From: Cylindrotheca closterium
Lineage: Eukaryota; Bacillariophyta; Bacillariophyceae; Bacillariales; Bacillariaceae
DNA: 63,368 nt
NCBI GenBank assembly: GCA_933822405.4
Contig: CAKOGP040000458.1
Location: 1-63,368 of the forward strand
Reading direction: 5' to 3'
Each line of letters opens with the position of its first letter. The stretch's first letter is position 1. The notes beneath the pieces were generated by a model. It did not search any database. It saw nothing but the letters and a program-made list of their open reading frames with translations, and had not been told where the DNA came from. This document shows positions 32,327-42,641 of this stretch, piece by piece. Position numbers and translations under genes: made by a program.

Positions 32327-34672
32327 ATGGCACCAAAGAAACCAAGGGCACCAAAAGGACTAGGTTCTATTCTAACAAGGAAGAAGTCCAAATCCCGAAG
32401 CTCAACTACAAAACGAGCCAAAATTATCAGTGAAGAAGAACGCATTGCGGGCCTTGCCCAAATTGCCTCTCGGCTAGAAGCTTTTTGCAAGGAACGCCAC
32501 ACCTCACCTGACCCTCTTCCCATTTTAGGAGGTAGAGACTCGGGTCAGGGGTCTGTTAAATGTGGTGACACAACACTTGACCGCTACAGGTCAGTCTGGA
32601 AAGGAATGCTTGATTTTTGCATTCTTATTGGCGACTACACGTCTGGAATCATTCTCCGCCAGTCACATTGCCCTGCAAAACCTCCACCAGTGTCGCTCAA
32701 AACTTGCATCCTCTACATGAGATACCGTGTACTGCCTCCAGGTACAAGTGTTATCAATCCAGATTCAACAACTGCTTTTGTGTATGGCCCCAACAAGACA
32801 GAGCTCAAAGCTGTTGGCACCTGGACTGCAGAATCCACCGTTGGCAACTTGAACAGTGCGCTCTGGACACTTCACAGGTGTTATGAGACAACCCGCGACA
32901 AGTATCAGGAACAATGCAAACAATGCCGTGAAATAGATGTAGAAGATTCAAAAAAAGGCCATGGCTGCAGTGATCATGGAGGTAATCCTCACTATTGGAG
33001 GCGGGGCAATCCTTCCGAAAGTGTTCTTTTTAAGAATGCCCTTAACGTGTTACGGGAGTACTGCGAGAACAACTACAAACATCGGCAAACTGTGGCCTTC
33101 CTTCCATTCCAACTCAGGAATATCAGGACTTCCCTCCTCTCGTCTGGGTCTCTTGAGCAGCTTATGCTTTGGTCTGCAATGATCCTTGCATCCAAACTCT
33201 TCCTGCGCATTGACGAAGTGCTTTCACTCCATGTGGATTCTTTTGTTGTCAAGCACTTTCTCATCAAAAAGAAGAAAGTTGTGGCCCTCATGCTCAAGAT
33301 CAAAGGCAAAACCGACCCTCGTTATAACCACTTCCTACTGTGGGACGATGATGAGTACCCGGAATTGTCTCCAGTCCGGCCACTGCTGCTATACCTTGCC
33401 ATCTCTGGCAGGAAGAGTGGATATCTCTTCCCAAAACTTGAACAGATCAACTGGGAAGATGCAACTGAACCCTATAGCTACTATCATTTCCTCAGCGACA
33501 TGGAGATCCTATTTACAGACGTCCTTCAGCTCGACTTACTGCAAGAGGATGGAACAGAAATGTGTGCAGGCACCCATGCATTGAGGAAGACAGCATATCT
33601 ACTTGCATGGTGGGCAATACATACACACCCCACATCCTTCCAAAGCCACTTTGAAGCAGCCGATATTCTCCCAGTTGAGCAATTAGCATCCCTGAGTAAC
33701 GACGCAAGACACAAAAGTTCCCAATCTTCCTCAACGTACCTCCAGGACTCCCCAGCGTTGTTCCATGTCAATGAAAGAATGTATAATTGTCCGACAAACA
33801 AGGTTGGCACTTACCTTCCTTCCCGCATCAATTTTCCAGATTCCGTTAAGGCTGCGGCAGACCCTAGTGGCACATCTCGAAGACACAACCACAAGACCCT
33901 GCGTCAAGTTTCCACTTTCTTTGTTTATGAAAGTATGAATGTGCCTGACAACTGTGATCTGGAACGTCACCTTGTGTCTCTTTGCAAACAACTATTGACC
34001 GTCTACCACCCAGCAGACCACGATGACGATGTTGACAGTGGAGCCATGATTTCAAAGTTGGAAAAGCTTCTGCCTACAGATGTCTTTCCAGGTGTGAAGG
34101 GATGGATCGAGAACCTTCTTCTTCTTTCTGCCAACCGCCTAACATCGCCGTCTGGTACCAACCCAGGGCCTAAAGATGCTCACCAAACACCACTGAATCA
34201 AGAAGACACCAACAATTCTGACCACTGGCGGATGTCCCAAGATTTTGCTGCAGTATGTAACACTTGTCCAAAAACAGAAGCTGGCTCATTACGCCGGGTA
34301 AAATTATTTTTGGAGTTTACCGATGAATTCAAACACAAGAAAGAAGAATTCAAACGCAAAAAGAAAGAGACAGGAAGGGAGGATGGCCCAAAAGCACCAG
34401 TTTGTTTGGTGTCGTTTTACCACAGAGTTTCAAAAGTCATCGAATGTGTCGAAAAGTGCTATTACAATGATGCCGCTGTATTTGCTACCGAAAACCCCAA
34501 ATTTGTATTTAATGACATTCGAAAAGATGGTTGCTATCGCTGCAAAAGCAAGAAGGCCAAAAAAGGGGAACAAGAACATGCTGAAGGTGGAGAAGATAGT
34601 GATATGTCATCCAAGAAAAGAAAGACGGCTGTTGTTAGTCCTACATCGTCCAAATTGCCCAAGAAAAACTAG
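32327..34672 (+). CDS. Tyrosine recombinase of the 14-kb element
   Basis: 781 residues from an ATG 290 bp inside the element. The N-terminal ~75 residues are basic (KKSKSRSSTTKRAK), then a helical, Cys-containing core-binding-like region (CKQCREIDVED...CSDHGG). The catalytic domain has R294 in FLRIDEVLSL, Lys-rich KGKTDPRYNHF strands, H417 and R420 in GTHALRKTAYLLAWW, H462 in ARHKSSQSS and Y471 in STYLQD. This is the full R-HxxR-H-Y set with the usual nine-residue H-to-Y spacing. A C-terminal extension of about 300 residues ends in a basic stretch with a CYRCKSKK pair. The plan is closest to Crypton-type recombinases, with no reverse transcriptase nearby in the element. It probably catalyses excision and integration. 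It is single-exon and intact. Confidence 0.85.
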   Translation: MAPKKPRAPKGLGSILTRKKSKSRSSTTKRAKIISEEERIAGLAQIASRLEAFCKERHTSPDPLPILGGRDSGQGSVKCGDTTLDRYRSVWKGMLDFCILIGDYTSGIILRQSHCPAKPPPVSLKTCILYMRYRVLPPGTSVINPDSTTAFVYGPNKTELKAVGTWTAESTVGNLNSALWTLHRCYETTRDKYQEQCKQCREIDVEDSKKGHGCSDHGGNPHYWRRGNPSESVLFKNALNVLREYCENNYKHRQTVAFLPFQLRNIRTSLLSSGSLEQLMLWSAMILASKLFLRIDEVLSLHVDSFVVKHFLIKKKKVVALMLKIKGKTDPRYNHFLLWDDDEYPELSPVRPLLLYLAISGRKSGYLFPKLEQINWEDATEPYSYYHFLSDMEILFTDVLQLDLLQEDGTEMCAGTHALRKTAYLLAWWAIHTHPTSFQSHFEAADILPVEQLASLSNDARHKSSQSSSTYLQDSPALFHVNERMYNCPTNKVGTYLPSRINFPDSVKAAADPSGTSRRHNHKTLRQVSTFFVYESMNVPDNCDLERHLVSLCKQLLTVYHPADHDDDVDSGAMISKLEKLLPTDVFPGVKGWIENLLLLSANRLTSPSGTNPGPKDAHQTPLNQEDTNNSDHWRMSQDFAAVCNTCPKTEAGSLRRVKLFLEFTDEFKHKKEEFKRKKKETGREDGPKAPVCLVSFYHRVSKVIECVEKCYYNDAAVFATENPKFVFNDIRKDGCYRCKSKKAKKGEQEHAEGGEDSDMSSKKRKTAVVSPTSSKLPKKN

Positions 34673-34739
34673 AAAACTTTTAAACTAGTGCTTTATATGT
34701 GTTTCTCTTCCATTCAATATCCATTTGTTATCATACCCT

Positions 34740-35200
34740 AAACCGTATTGTGGTCAGTACTCGTGTATGTGATACATATCATACAAATATAGCCACCAAT
34801 TTGTACATAGTCAGTGTTTTATTTGTGTGGTATATATCGCACGGGGCCTTGTGTATGTGGTACATAGCATAGGAATATAGCCTTTGTACATAGTCAGTGT
34901 TTTATTTGTGTGGTATATATCGCATGTGGCCTAGTATTTTGGTTATATGACATATATCATAAGGCCTTTTGGTACGTTGTCCTTGTTTTACTTGTGTGAT
35001 ATATATCACATGTGGCCCATTATTTTGGTTATATGGCAAATATCATACAGACTGTAGCCTCCAATTGGCACGTGCATAGTCAGTGTTTATTTGTGTGGTA
35101 TATATCACACGTCGCATATATCATATTTGTGTGGCATATATCACATGTGGCCTAGTATTTTGTTTATATGATATATATCATATGGAATGTAGCCTCTAAC
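34740..35200 (+). repeat. Palindrome array 1 of the 14-kb element
   Basis: About ten palindromes lie at roughly 25-70 bp spacing, mostly alternating between two types. Type A is GTGTGRTATATATCRCAY followed by GTGGCC; type B is like TATATGATATATATCATA followed by a TGTAGCC-like word. Spacer words TAGTCAGTGTTTTATTTG and TTTTGGTTATATG recur. It lies directly downstream of the recombinase stop codon and is an inverted relative of the array at 42.6-43.3 kb. Confidence 0.85.
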
Positions 35201-37220
35201 TGGTATTAAGACCCCGATCCACAAAAAACCCCCCCTTCCCATACCCACTTTAGCAGTTTCCGAACCCATTGCGCACTTCTATGCGCTCGCCCGTTGAGAA
35301 TTCTTATTCAACCACATCAAATTTTCCTTCCATCGGCAATGGTGAGCCTCAAGGCCGAGGAAAGCATCACCCTCTGGAGGAAAACTCGTGGGTCGTGGAC
35401 ATTCTCTGTATCGTGATCGTATCCATCTTGTTTGTATGAAGCGATATGGTTGCATTCGCCCCTCTCACCTCTGAAATCACTGCTAAAGAACCTCAACAAG
35501 GTACGAAAACTACTTTTGGAGAGGTTTCGGGACGTCTACAAAGTCCCAAGGCAACATAGAGCTAGAATTTTCTGCGGAAGTTGCTTCTCTTATTATACCA
35601 AAGGCAATGATGCCATTTTATATTCTTTATCTGGGTTCCTACAGGACGATTTTCAACCCAGACCATTGAGTTGCAAATTCGTCGGTCACAATGAACTTGC
35701 ACGGCCTGGACCCCATGAGTAGAGAAAGTGGAATCAGAGGTTATGGCAAGCATAGTTGATATATATGTTACGTCGGGAGCGGCGGTAATTATGTTGAACA
35801 TCTTTTTCTGGGCCACAATCACACAATAATTCAGAATGATTGGTTCCGTTGGTTGCTTGGACTGGACGGATAGGTGTCAAGAAGACGTATTTGCCGAGTG
35901 CGACTCGTATCTACCGTCACCATCAAGACAATATCTACATGGAGACTCGTTCGCAGTGTCGAACTACCAAAATTGACGATTTGGAGCACATCAAGGTGCC
36001 ATGGTGCGATTGTTCCCCCGGTTTGGACAAGCCAGTGTGGACGCCCAGAGAAGTAAAAAGTGAAGCACATGTTGTGGCAAGCGTATTTGATAGATAGACT
36101 ATGGCTGGAGCGGCGATTCATACTTGCAATCGCCTCAATTACACTACAATCTACCCTGCTTCGTTCGGCTGGTTCTGTTTGGTTGCAGAAACTGGTCGGC
36201 AGAAAGTCAAGAGGATCAATGCCTCGCATTCAACATGTGCTGGAAAGCTCGGCAGTGATCCTACCTACTCGGGGATCCATTCGGTTGTGTTTTGTTTTGA
36301 ATACTTGTTGAGATATTGGAATTCCAGTGTTTGGTGCTGTCTGTTCCCCTTTCAGCATGAAGGTCGGCGTGGCCGCCCTGGAGACAGCCAACCATTCAAC
36401 AATACACCAGAGCCTCCCTTGGATGCCTATTGTTCAAATTTTCTGGGACCCAGGCAATGGTTCCGCCTAGATTTAGAATCATGCCGCCCAAACGGGGTCA
36501 GAAATCATGGAAATCTGGTCCAAAAAGCCACTTGGTGGTGGTGTGGGCCGAATTTCCTTAAAATGCCATGTTCTAACACATATTTGTCGTCCATGGGTAT
36601 GTATGAGAAGATTGGTGGCTTTGTTGTGGACATTTTCTAGGTAAAAGTGATTGAATAGCATTCACACTGCTTTGGGGATCAATCCAGGTTCATTCAAGAT
36701 TGGTCCAGGAATCCTTCCCAGTCGCTGTGTGGCTACCAACACACCATGACACTAAGTTCAAAGTTCTCCAAGTACAAGCCAGTATCAACTTTGGGTGGTG
36801 TTGTGGAGTGCTGTGCCTCTAAAGAGAGTCAAGGCTAGCATATTTTTTCTCCCTGGCCTACTGTAAAACAGTGACTTTGTGGAATTGCCTTTCCTGTGAT
36901 CGAATCTATCCGCATTCCCAATTTCAAGTATACAGAGGTCTAGTTTAGATATAGAAATATAATATTACGAGGGAACTTTATCTAGAGATGTTATTGCAAC
37001 AAGGTCAAAATGTAGGAGATCGGCCTCCGGCCTCTTGTTTTTTTTTGTAGCAATCAAATGAGTCAAAACGACCAAAAAAGTGTCCGTCTTTTGTACCTAC
37101 GGAAAAGCATTTTCATTCAAAACAACAAACACCAGAACCAAAACACATCACACAGCCAATCTGGAAAAACTACCACCATTCTTCACTTTCATACAATAAT
37201 AACACACCTACAATTCAGTG
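35201..37220. other. Unassigned 2-kb stretch inside the 14-kb element
   Basis: No recognisable gene. Open frames of 96-179 codons (for example 36101-36640) have no domain I know. Two loosely similar segments, GTTATGGCAAGCATAGTTGATA at 35,740 and TGTTGTGGCAAGCGTATTTGATA at 36,069 (only parts shared), suggest an old internal duplication of roughly 330 bp. GAGTCAAAACGACCAAAA at 37,060 resembles a word repeated in the 40.4-kb promoter region. Confidence 0.4.
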
Positions 37221-39122
37221 ATGGCTCCACCCAATCCAGACGATGGGACCGAAGATTATGTCCAGGCAGCTGCACCCATCCTCCACCATGCAATCAGCCA
37301 TCCAGATGACATTGAAAAAAATAAGTCGTGGAGGGCAGGTTTCATGGATGACCATAACATCAATCCTGCGAAACTGGCCAATTCTCTATACCCTGAAGGT
37401 ATCAGGACAACAAAAGAACTTGTATTAGAAAAACGATACATCTGCAAAAACCAGAATAATGACGGCCCCCCAACACTCAACGACATATTTAGGTCGGTTG
37501 CCAGAGTCTTTATTGATGATATGGAGCGTGTAGGACTGTCCATTACATGGAACAAACGGTCAAGAACGCCATGGTTCAATGAACTCGGTGCCTTGAAAGG
37601 CAAGGCAACAAACGTGGTTGCAGAAGGTAGATTTGCCAAGGGTGCCAGCATTCAATTCTACTGTTCCCGTTGCATGGCAGCCAATCGCTTGGGTCTTGTT
37701 GCTAATTGTCGATTCATAGATTTGACCAATCAGACAACCAAGGCGCCAAACGACGAGGAAAAATCTACTGAAGCAGGCGAAACAATTGATCTCAAGGCTG
37801 GCAAAAAGACTGGGCCCGTTTTGTTGGATGATTTAATGATGAAGGTAGAGGAAATGTATTATCATTCATCAGAGTGCGACACCCAAAACACAGCCACATT
37901 CCGCCACTATATCAACAATTACAGTTGCCAATTCTCGATACCCTTTCATTGGATATTTGGTGACCGCTACAACAAAGCAGTGGCGACAATCAATAACCAA
38001 CCCAAGGTGGTGCCTCATTGGAGCACTTCTCTCAAGGAGGACGATGAGGCCAAAAAGAAGGTTGCAGGTCTTACTCAGACTATAAGGGAAGAACCCGACT
38101 ATTGGAAAAACTTTGGGGAGCCAATCGATTTTGGCGAAGCTGATTATGTATTTGATGATCGTGGTTATCTCCTACTCCCAGGAGCCCCCCTTCACAAGGA
38201 GTTGACGCCAAGGATGCATCAAATGTCCATGGCCCGATTGATGTACACAATTGTGTCTCGGCTTGGGATTGAAAACGTGGCCTCCCCCTTTGCACTTGAC
38301 TTGGAAAAGATGAAGGAAATGTGGCAGTACAGTCTTATGGGTGAAAAGAAGAAGAAAAATTTTCTGGGTATGTACACTGAGAACAAGTCTTTCGACGTCC
38401 AACTAAAGGAGGCTGCAGCCCTATTTGGTGGCAACGAAAGGGAAGTTTGTGGACCGGAACCCATTCATCAATTCTGCCATGTTGACCATGCTGGTGCTAT
38501 TGACATGGTGCACAAAGACAAGGAGAAATACTCTTTTGTGCCGGGGTCTGTTATTGTGCCCCTGGAAAAGGAAGGGAGGGAAATCTACATTCGGACTCTT
38601 GAGCATAGAGTCTTGATTCCAAATGGTGACATCCTTATCTTTAGAGGCGATCTACCCCATGGAGGAATCACCAGTCGAGTGTCCGGTTCACCGCAAAAGG
38701 TGGCCCTTCATGCACACCTTGATTCAAAATCCGTTGACAGAACTCAGCAGTTGATTGGTCTGAGTAGTGGAGTGGATCACTACCTACCCCAGGAACATTT
38801 GATGCTCCATGATGTGGATCAGACAATCCACTCTTTTTTGGAATCACACCGAAGTCTTAACAGCAAGATGGGTGATTTTTTTTGTCGCCGTGGCGATGGG
38901 GTAGACAAATTCTTGGACAGAGCCTCCCATCCTCAAGATGTTCAAATGGCAAAAGAGTTCAAGTCCCTACTTGAAGACCTAAATAGAACGCACAACACGT
39001 ACCAGCGCGTCAACAGGATCTCTGAAAAGAGAGGGTGGACTGCTGATGCTTGTGCTGATGTTCCTACTAGGAGGTCGAAACGAAGTGCTGTCATAAACAG
39101 AGAGCGTCTAAAGGATCTTTGA
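37221..39122 (+). CDS. Beta-helix protein resembling 2-oxoglutarate/Fe(II) oxygenases
   Basis: 633 residues from the ATG of MAPPNPDD; a GTG sits directly before it. The N-terminal ~390 residues are unrecognised and include FYCSRCM...ANCRF and a paired HSSECD/YSCQF region that might bind metal. Residues ~410-500 read as a double-stranded beta-helix: HVD (H420, D422), a strand SFVPGSVIVPLEKEGREIYI, then NGDILIFRGDLPHGG with H480, and QKVALHAHLD. HxD...H is the iron triad of 2-oxoglutarate oxygenases, and the 'GD.LIFRGDL.H.G' block is common in that fold. The usual Arg for 2-oxoglutarate would be R486 or is replaced by K493. Catalysis is inferred and no substrate is proposed. The C-terminus ends in a basic RRSKRSAV segment, suggesting nuclear or DNA-associated action. 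Confidence 0.6.
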   Translation: MAPPNPDDGTEDYVQAAAPILHHAISHPDDIEKNKSWRAGFMDDHNINPAKLANSLYPEGIRTTKELVLEKRYICKNQNNDGPPTLNDIFRSVARVFIDDMERVGLSITWNKRSRTPWFNELGALKGKATNVVAEGRFAKGASIQFYCSRCMAANRLGLVANCRFIDLTNQTTKAPNDEEKSTEAGETIDLKAGKKTGPVLLDDLMMKVEEMYYHSSECDTQNTATFRHYINNYSCQFSIPFHWIFGDRYNKAVATINNQPKVVPHWSTSLKEDDEAKKKVAGLTQTIREEPDYWKNFGEPIDFGEADYVFDDRGYLLLPGAPLHKELTPRMHQMSMARLMYTIVSRLGIENVASPFALDLEKMKEMWQYSLMGEKKKKNFLGMYTENKSFDVQLKEAAALFGGNEREVCGPEPIHQFCHVDHAGAIDMVHKDKEKYSFVPGSVIVPLEKEGREIYIRTLEHRVLIPNGDILIFRGDLPHGGITSRVSGSPQKVALHAHLDSKSVDRTQQLIGLSSGVDHYLPQEHLMLHDVDQTIHSFLESHRSLNSKMGDFFCRRGDGVDKFLDRASHPQDVQMAKEFKSLLEDLNRTHNTYQRVNRISEKRGWTADACADVPTRRSKRSAVINRERLKDL

Positions 39123-39211
39123 TAAGAGAGGGTGGACTGTGTATGCTAGTGCTGATGGTACATTGAAACATTATACCCCTATACTCTTAGTACTAATCCT
39201 AAACTATAAGT

Positions 39212-40237
39212 TCACTTCTTTTGGCGCTTGTTGCTGCAAATAGAAAAGTAACCTGTTGGAAAGTAATCACGATTCTTTGCTGTGGTAATCTGGATCATAT
39301 CGTCTGATCCATTCTCAACAAATGAATAGATCCACTTGTTGCCAGCCAACCCATTGTTTTCCTTGAATTGTTGCTGACCGTTTTGGAATCCAACATGCTG
39401 GCCTAGACGACAGCTAGCCTCTATGGCTTCTGAGACACACTCAATAATGTCCTCCTCATGCGCGGCTTGTCCACTCACAAACGCTTTGTTGGTTTTTGCG
39501 TCCAGACCTTGTGTGAGATGTTTCACCCGGTAGAGAACATATTCCTCAATAAGATCGCCAACTCCAGTCCAGAGTCCCTTGGCCTTTGCTTCCAAATTGC
39601 GAACATCCAAGGATCGCTCTTCTGGCTTCTGCAGCTTCAACGGGAATGTTCGAGGAACATCTGATGCACGACAATCATCGTCTGAGCAGTCCATGGGCAA
39701 ATTGGATGAAGTCATCCTGAATTTGTAGATAAGGACTTTCTTTGGATCTCCAACAATATCTTGGATGACCGCCCTACCCAACTTGAGACCACATTGGTAG
39801 CCTAGGGCGACAGACTCCTCGATAATTGATTGGATTTGATGGAAAAGCAGCCGAGTTTTGGTCGCCCGATCTCTGAAAACTGACATCTCTGATGGCCCGT
39901 CTTCCATGAAATTTGTCAAGTGGAGACAAACAAGGTGTGCTGATGCGTTGTTAATATATAGCATTGCCTTGTCCCTCACGTATTTGGAACATGGCATCTC
40001 CGCAGTATATTCAAAGCTCTTCTGCTCATCGAAGAAGGATATGAATTTTGAAGATGCAACAAAAGATGGTCCCACAACCACCTCGTTATCCTTCAAGTTG
40101 ACAGCTGGAGTCACAACGCGGTTTATGATGTGCACAACACCACTCTTTTGTTTCATAACATCACCAGTTTTCAGGTTGCGGAAAGCAAGGGGTGTGTTTA
40201 CCTGTTGCTCGATAAAGTTGTTCCAGTCTTTAGGCAT
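39212..40237 (-). CDS. Unrecognised protein of the 14-kb element
   Basis: 341 residues from ATG to a stop 89 bp from the convergent beta-helix gene. There is no signal peptide or TM helix. The N-terminal ~130 residues contain beta-like text (SGVVHIINRVVTPAVNLKDN). The middle and C-terminal parts hold two similar helical motifs, IIEESVALGYQCGLKLGRAV and CVSEAIEASCRLGQHVGFQN, so there may be an internal duplication. It ends in basic NKRQKK. I recognise no family. It is transcribed divergently from the Cys-rich gene across a 460-bp shared upstream region, and its uninterrupted frame argues for a real gene. Confidence 0.6.
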   Translation of the reverse strand: MPKDWNNFIEQQVNTPLAFRNLKTGDVMKQKSGVVHIINRVVTPAVNLKDNEVVVGPSFVASSKFISFFDEQKSFEYTAEMPCSKYVRDKAMLYINNASAHLVCLHLTNFMEDGPSEMSVFRDRATKTRLLFHQIQSIIEESVALGYQCGLKLGRAVIQDIVGDPKKVLIYKFRMTSSNLPMDCSDDDCRASDVPRTFPLKLQKPEERSLDVRNLEAKAKGLWTGVGDLIEEYVLYRVKHLTQGLDAKTNKAFVSGQAAHEEDIIECVSEAIEASCRLGQHVGFQNGQQQFKENNGLAGNKWIYSFVENGSDDMIQITTAKNRDYFPTGYFSICSNKRQKK

Positions 40238-40696
40238 GGTATTGCAGGTACAGTGCCACTGTTGCTTTTGAGTCTTTCAAGTGGTGGCCAAATTTTGTGA
40301 GCATGTGAGCTACAAATATTCATCATGTCAAGAACGGTTTGAGCGTTGGACAGGGTGGGGGGAACATATAAGGACTAAATGTCCTTAAGACATGATTTTG
40401 AATTACCGATGCTGACGTATGTTTAATCCAACGAGTCAAAAATCGAAAACCAACAATGCGATGTTTTGAACCAATCATGTTGAGTCCAACGAGTCAAAAC
40501 AACGAAAACCACCAATGCGATGCAATGTCATGTCACACACAAACACACACAAAACCACACAAAACCACACACACACACACAGAGATAGCAAAGTAAGCAC
40601 CCTCTTTCAGACGAAAACGCAGATGACCGTGATACACACCTGGCTTCCTGAGCTGCAGGCAGTACATGTTCTGAAGTGAACAAAATCGATTCTGAA
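40238..40696. promoter_or_regulatory. Shared divergent upstream region with direct repeats
   Basis: It lies between two divergent genes of the 14-kb element. It contains TCCAACGAGTCAAAA followed by CGAAAACCAMCAATGCGATG twice (about 40,427-40,458 and 40,482-40,518), and an ACAC-rich run at 40,537-40,580. A related GAGTCAAAACGACC word precedes the beta-helix gene at 37,060. These are candidate regulatory repeats common to element genes; no binding factor can be named. Confidence 0.45.
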
Positions 40697-42636
40697 ATGG
40701 AAATGATTCAACGCAATAAATTGGGAGATGCCATTGATCCAGCACAATGCACATTGTGCAACAAGGTTCATGCGGTGCTCCCCAACAAGGCAAAAACCAA
40801 GACTCAATTGCCCAGACGGAGTGGGTGCCTTCTCTCAAACAAGAATGCATGCTGCGGCAACAGAATCTTTGAAAGGGTAAGTTTCTTGTGCGATGGAGAC
40901 TAATTTATTATGGGCAAATGAACTAACAGTACACAATTCCATTTCAGGGCTGTGTCGAGGCGTTGGTGCAAGGGATGCAGACAGGAAAACTTGCCTTTCA
41001 CAAGGAATTCTTTGAAGCCGCAATTAGTGATAAAAAAAACTGGATTTATTGGTTTTACAAATATTCGGAATATCGAGAAGGAAGGGACCTCAACATGAGA
41101 CTTCCCGACAATGTTCCTTGCCCAATGTGTTGTGTTATGGAAGCTTGCAATGGCGATGCAACCACCTTGGCCAACACTAGCATCCTCATCAAGAACCATT
41201 GCAACCTATTGACCAGGGGGAAGAGGCACAGTAAGAAAAGGAAGAGGAATCCCCGGAACAAGAACAATAAGACTGAGCATGATCCATTGCTAGCACAACT
41301 TGGATCAAAAAAGACAGCGCATAATCTAGGTCCATCAAATGGGGACTTGGCATTATCGTTTGTTGAACTACCTGAAAAGGGTTTTAATCGACAAAAGGTG
41401 ATCAATGCGCTGTCGGAATCGTCCAATTCTCTAGCAGGGATGTTGTACTTCCCCGCCTACCACCTACTAATAGATCCATGTCTTGGGCTTGAACAGCTGC
41501 ATGGCATGGCAGGGCAGACAAACGGAAAGGAGGACGGCTGTTGGCATTCTGTTGTTCCTGAAGAAGTTGCAGCTGCTGTGGACATGACAAGGTTTGAAGG
41601 CCATCCAAAGAAAACAAAAAGGCTGGCCCTAAACCAAAATTCTACAGATCATCCTCTACCTTTGCACAAAATTGATCCCCAGCGTTGGCCTTCAGGTCAG
41701 TCATATGAGCTGAAGGTTGAGTGGTCGGCTTTCAAGCTAGACCGGGATATTGATTGTTCTAGGAAAAAAGGACAGTACCCAAAAGCGGATGAGCTCATGT
41801 TCTGTCAAGTTTTCCGTCCATCAGATTCAGCCAAAGTTTCGGTCGCACTGTTAGAGCCAAGAATAGAAGATGCAGACTTCCATCTTGGTTCAATGATTCT
41901 ACAAGATCCAGCAGGTTCTCCAATCTTGGAGAGACCAGAGCACATTTGTCAAGATGCACTCTTTGACAACATGCTACCTTCAACAGGAACTAAAGGTATC
42001 CAGGTAGCCCGTTCTGGTGGCTCTGGCGGCCCTGTTGATACTTCGTCAAATCTGTTGAAAACATTTCTGCTGCGGTTACGGACATTTCCGGTGCACAGGA
42101 GAGCAATGCCACTGCTCATTGTAAACTATGACGGAAGATCACCTTGTATCATTGGTTTGTACATCAAGGTACAAGAGAGAAAAAGGATTGCTGCATTGTA
42201 TAAATATGCCATGCCCAGACATGGTGGGAAAATATGCTTTGGTGAAGCCGGTAATTATTGTCATCTGGAAAACTCGGCAGTCCTTCAGAGGTTCCCCGCC
42301 TGCAGGGTAATCTGTGCAATAATCTGCTCACAGTATAACAATTTGAAGAGCACGCGTCGCCATGTCATATCTAACGCTATTGCAAACCAACTGGCAAAGT
42401 GGGAATTGGCAAAGACGGGATCAAACCCACTCCTTTGCTTGGCAATGGAGGCGAACCACACTCTGGTGACACACCCAGTTGGACTACATCGCGACTTTTT
42501 TGAAAACAAAGGAACTGATCAAATTGAGAACAAGATAGTGCTTGTATCCTGGAGATTCTCTTGCACGGAACACATGAAGACACTGGGGCGTGGTGGCGCT
42601 CCAGGGCTATACACGTTTGCAATTTTAGATTGGTAA
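40697..42636 (+). CDS. Unrecognised Cys-rich protein of the 14-kb element (2 exons)
   Basis: Exon 1 is 40697-40876 and exon 2 is 40948-42636, separated by a 71-bp GTAAGT...TTTCAG intron. The junction reads RIFER|GCVEALVQ and keeps the frame, giving about 622 residues. The start is set at the first ATG of the frame; an in-frame GTG lies seven codons earlier. The N-terminal part has CTLCNKVH, CLLSNKNACCG and CPMCCVMEAC, a likely zinc-binding array, followed by a basic KRHSKKRKRNPRNK stretch that could be a nuclear signal. The rest is mixed alpha/beta with no recognised domain; HLENSAVLQRFPACRVICAI and MEANHTLVTHPVGLHRDFF are the strongest-looking conserved blocks. It is the only gene of the element with an intron. 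Confidence 0.65.
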
Positions 42637-42641
42637 AACTA

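Noticed and set aside
34740..35200. Regularly spaced palindromes as a CRISPR-like array
   Set aside because: Repeats are degenerate, alternate between two types, spacers are themselves repeated, and the host is a eukaryote.
36101..36640. Plus-strand frame of 179 codons in the 14-kb element
   Set aside because: Composition and overlap with other frames look like chance; no motif seen.
37221..39122. Assignment of the beta-helix protein to TET/JBP base-modifying enzymes
   Set aside because: Only the general HxD...H pattern is visible; no family-specific motif supports the narrower call.
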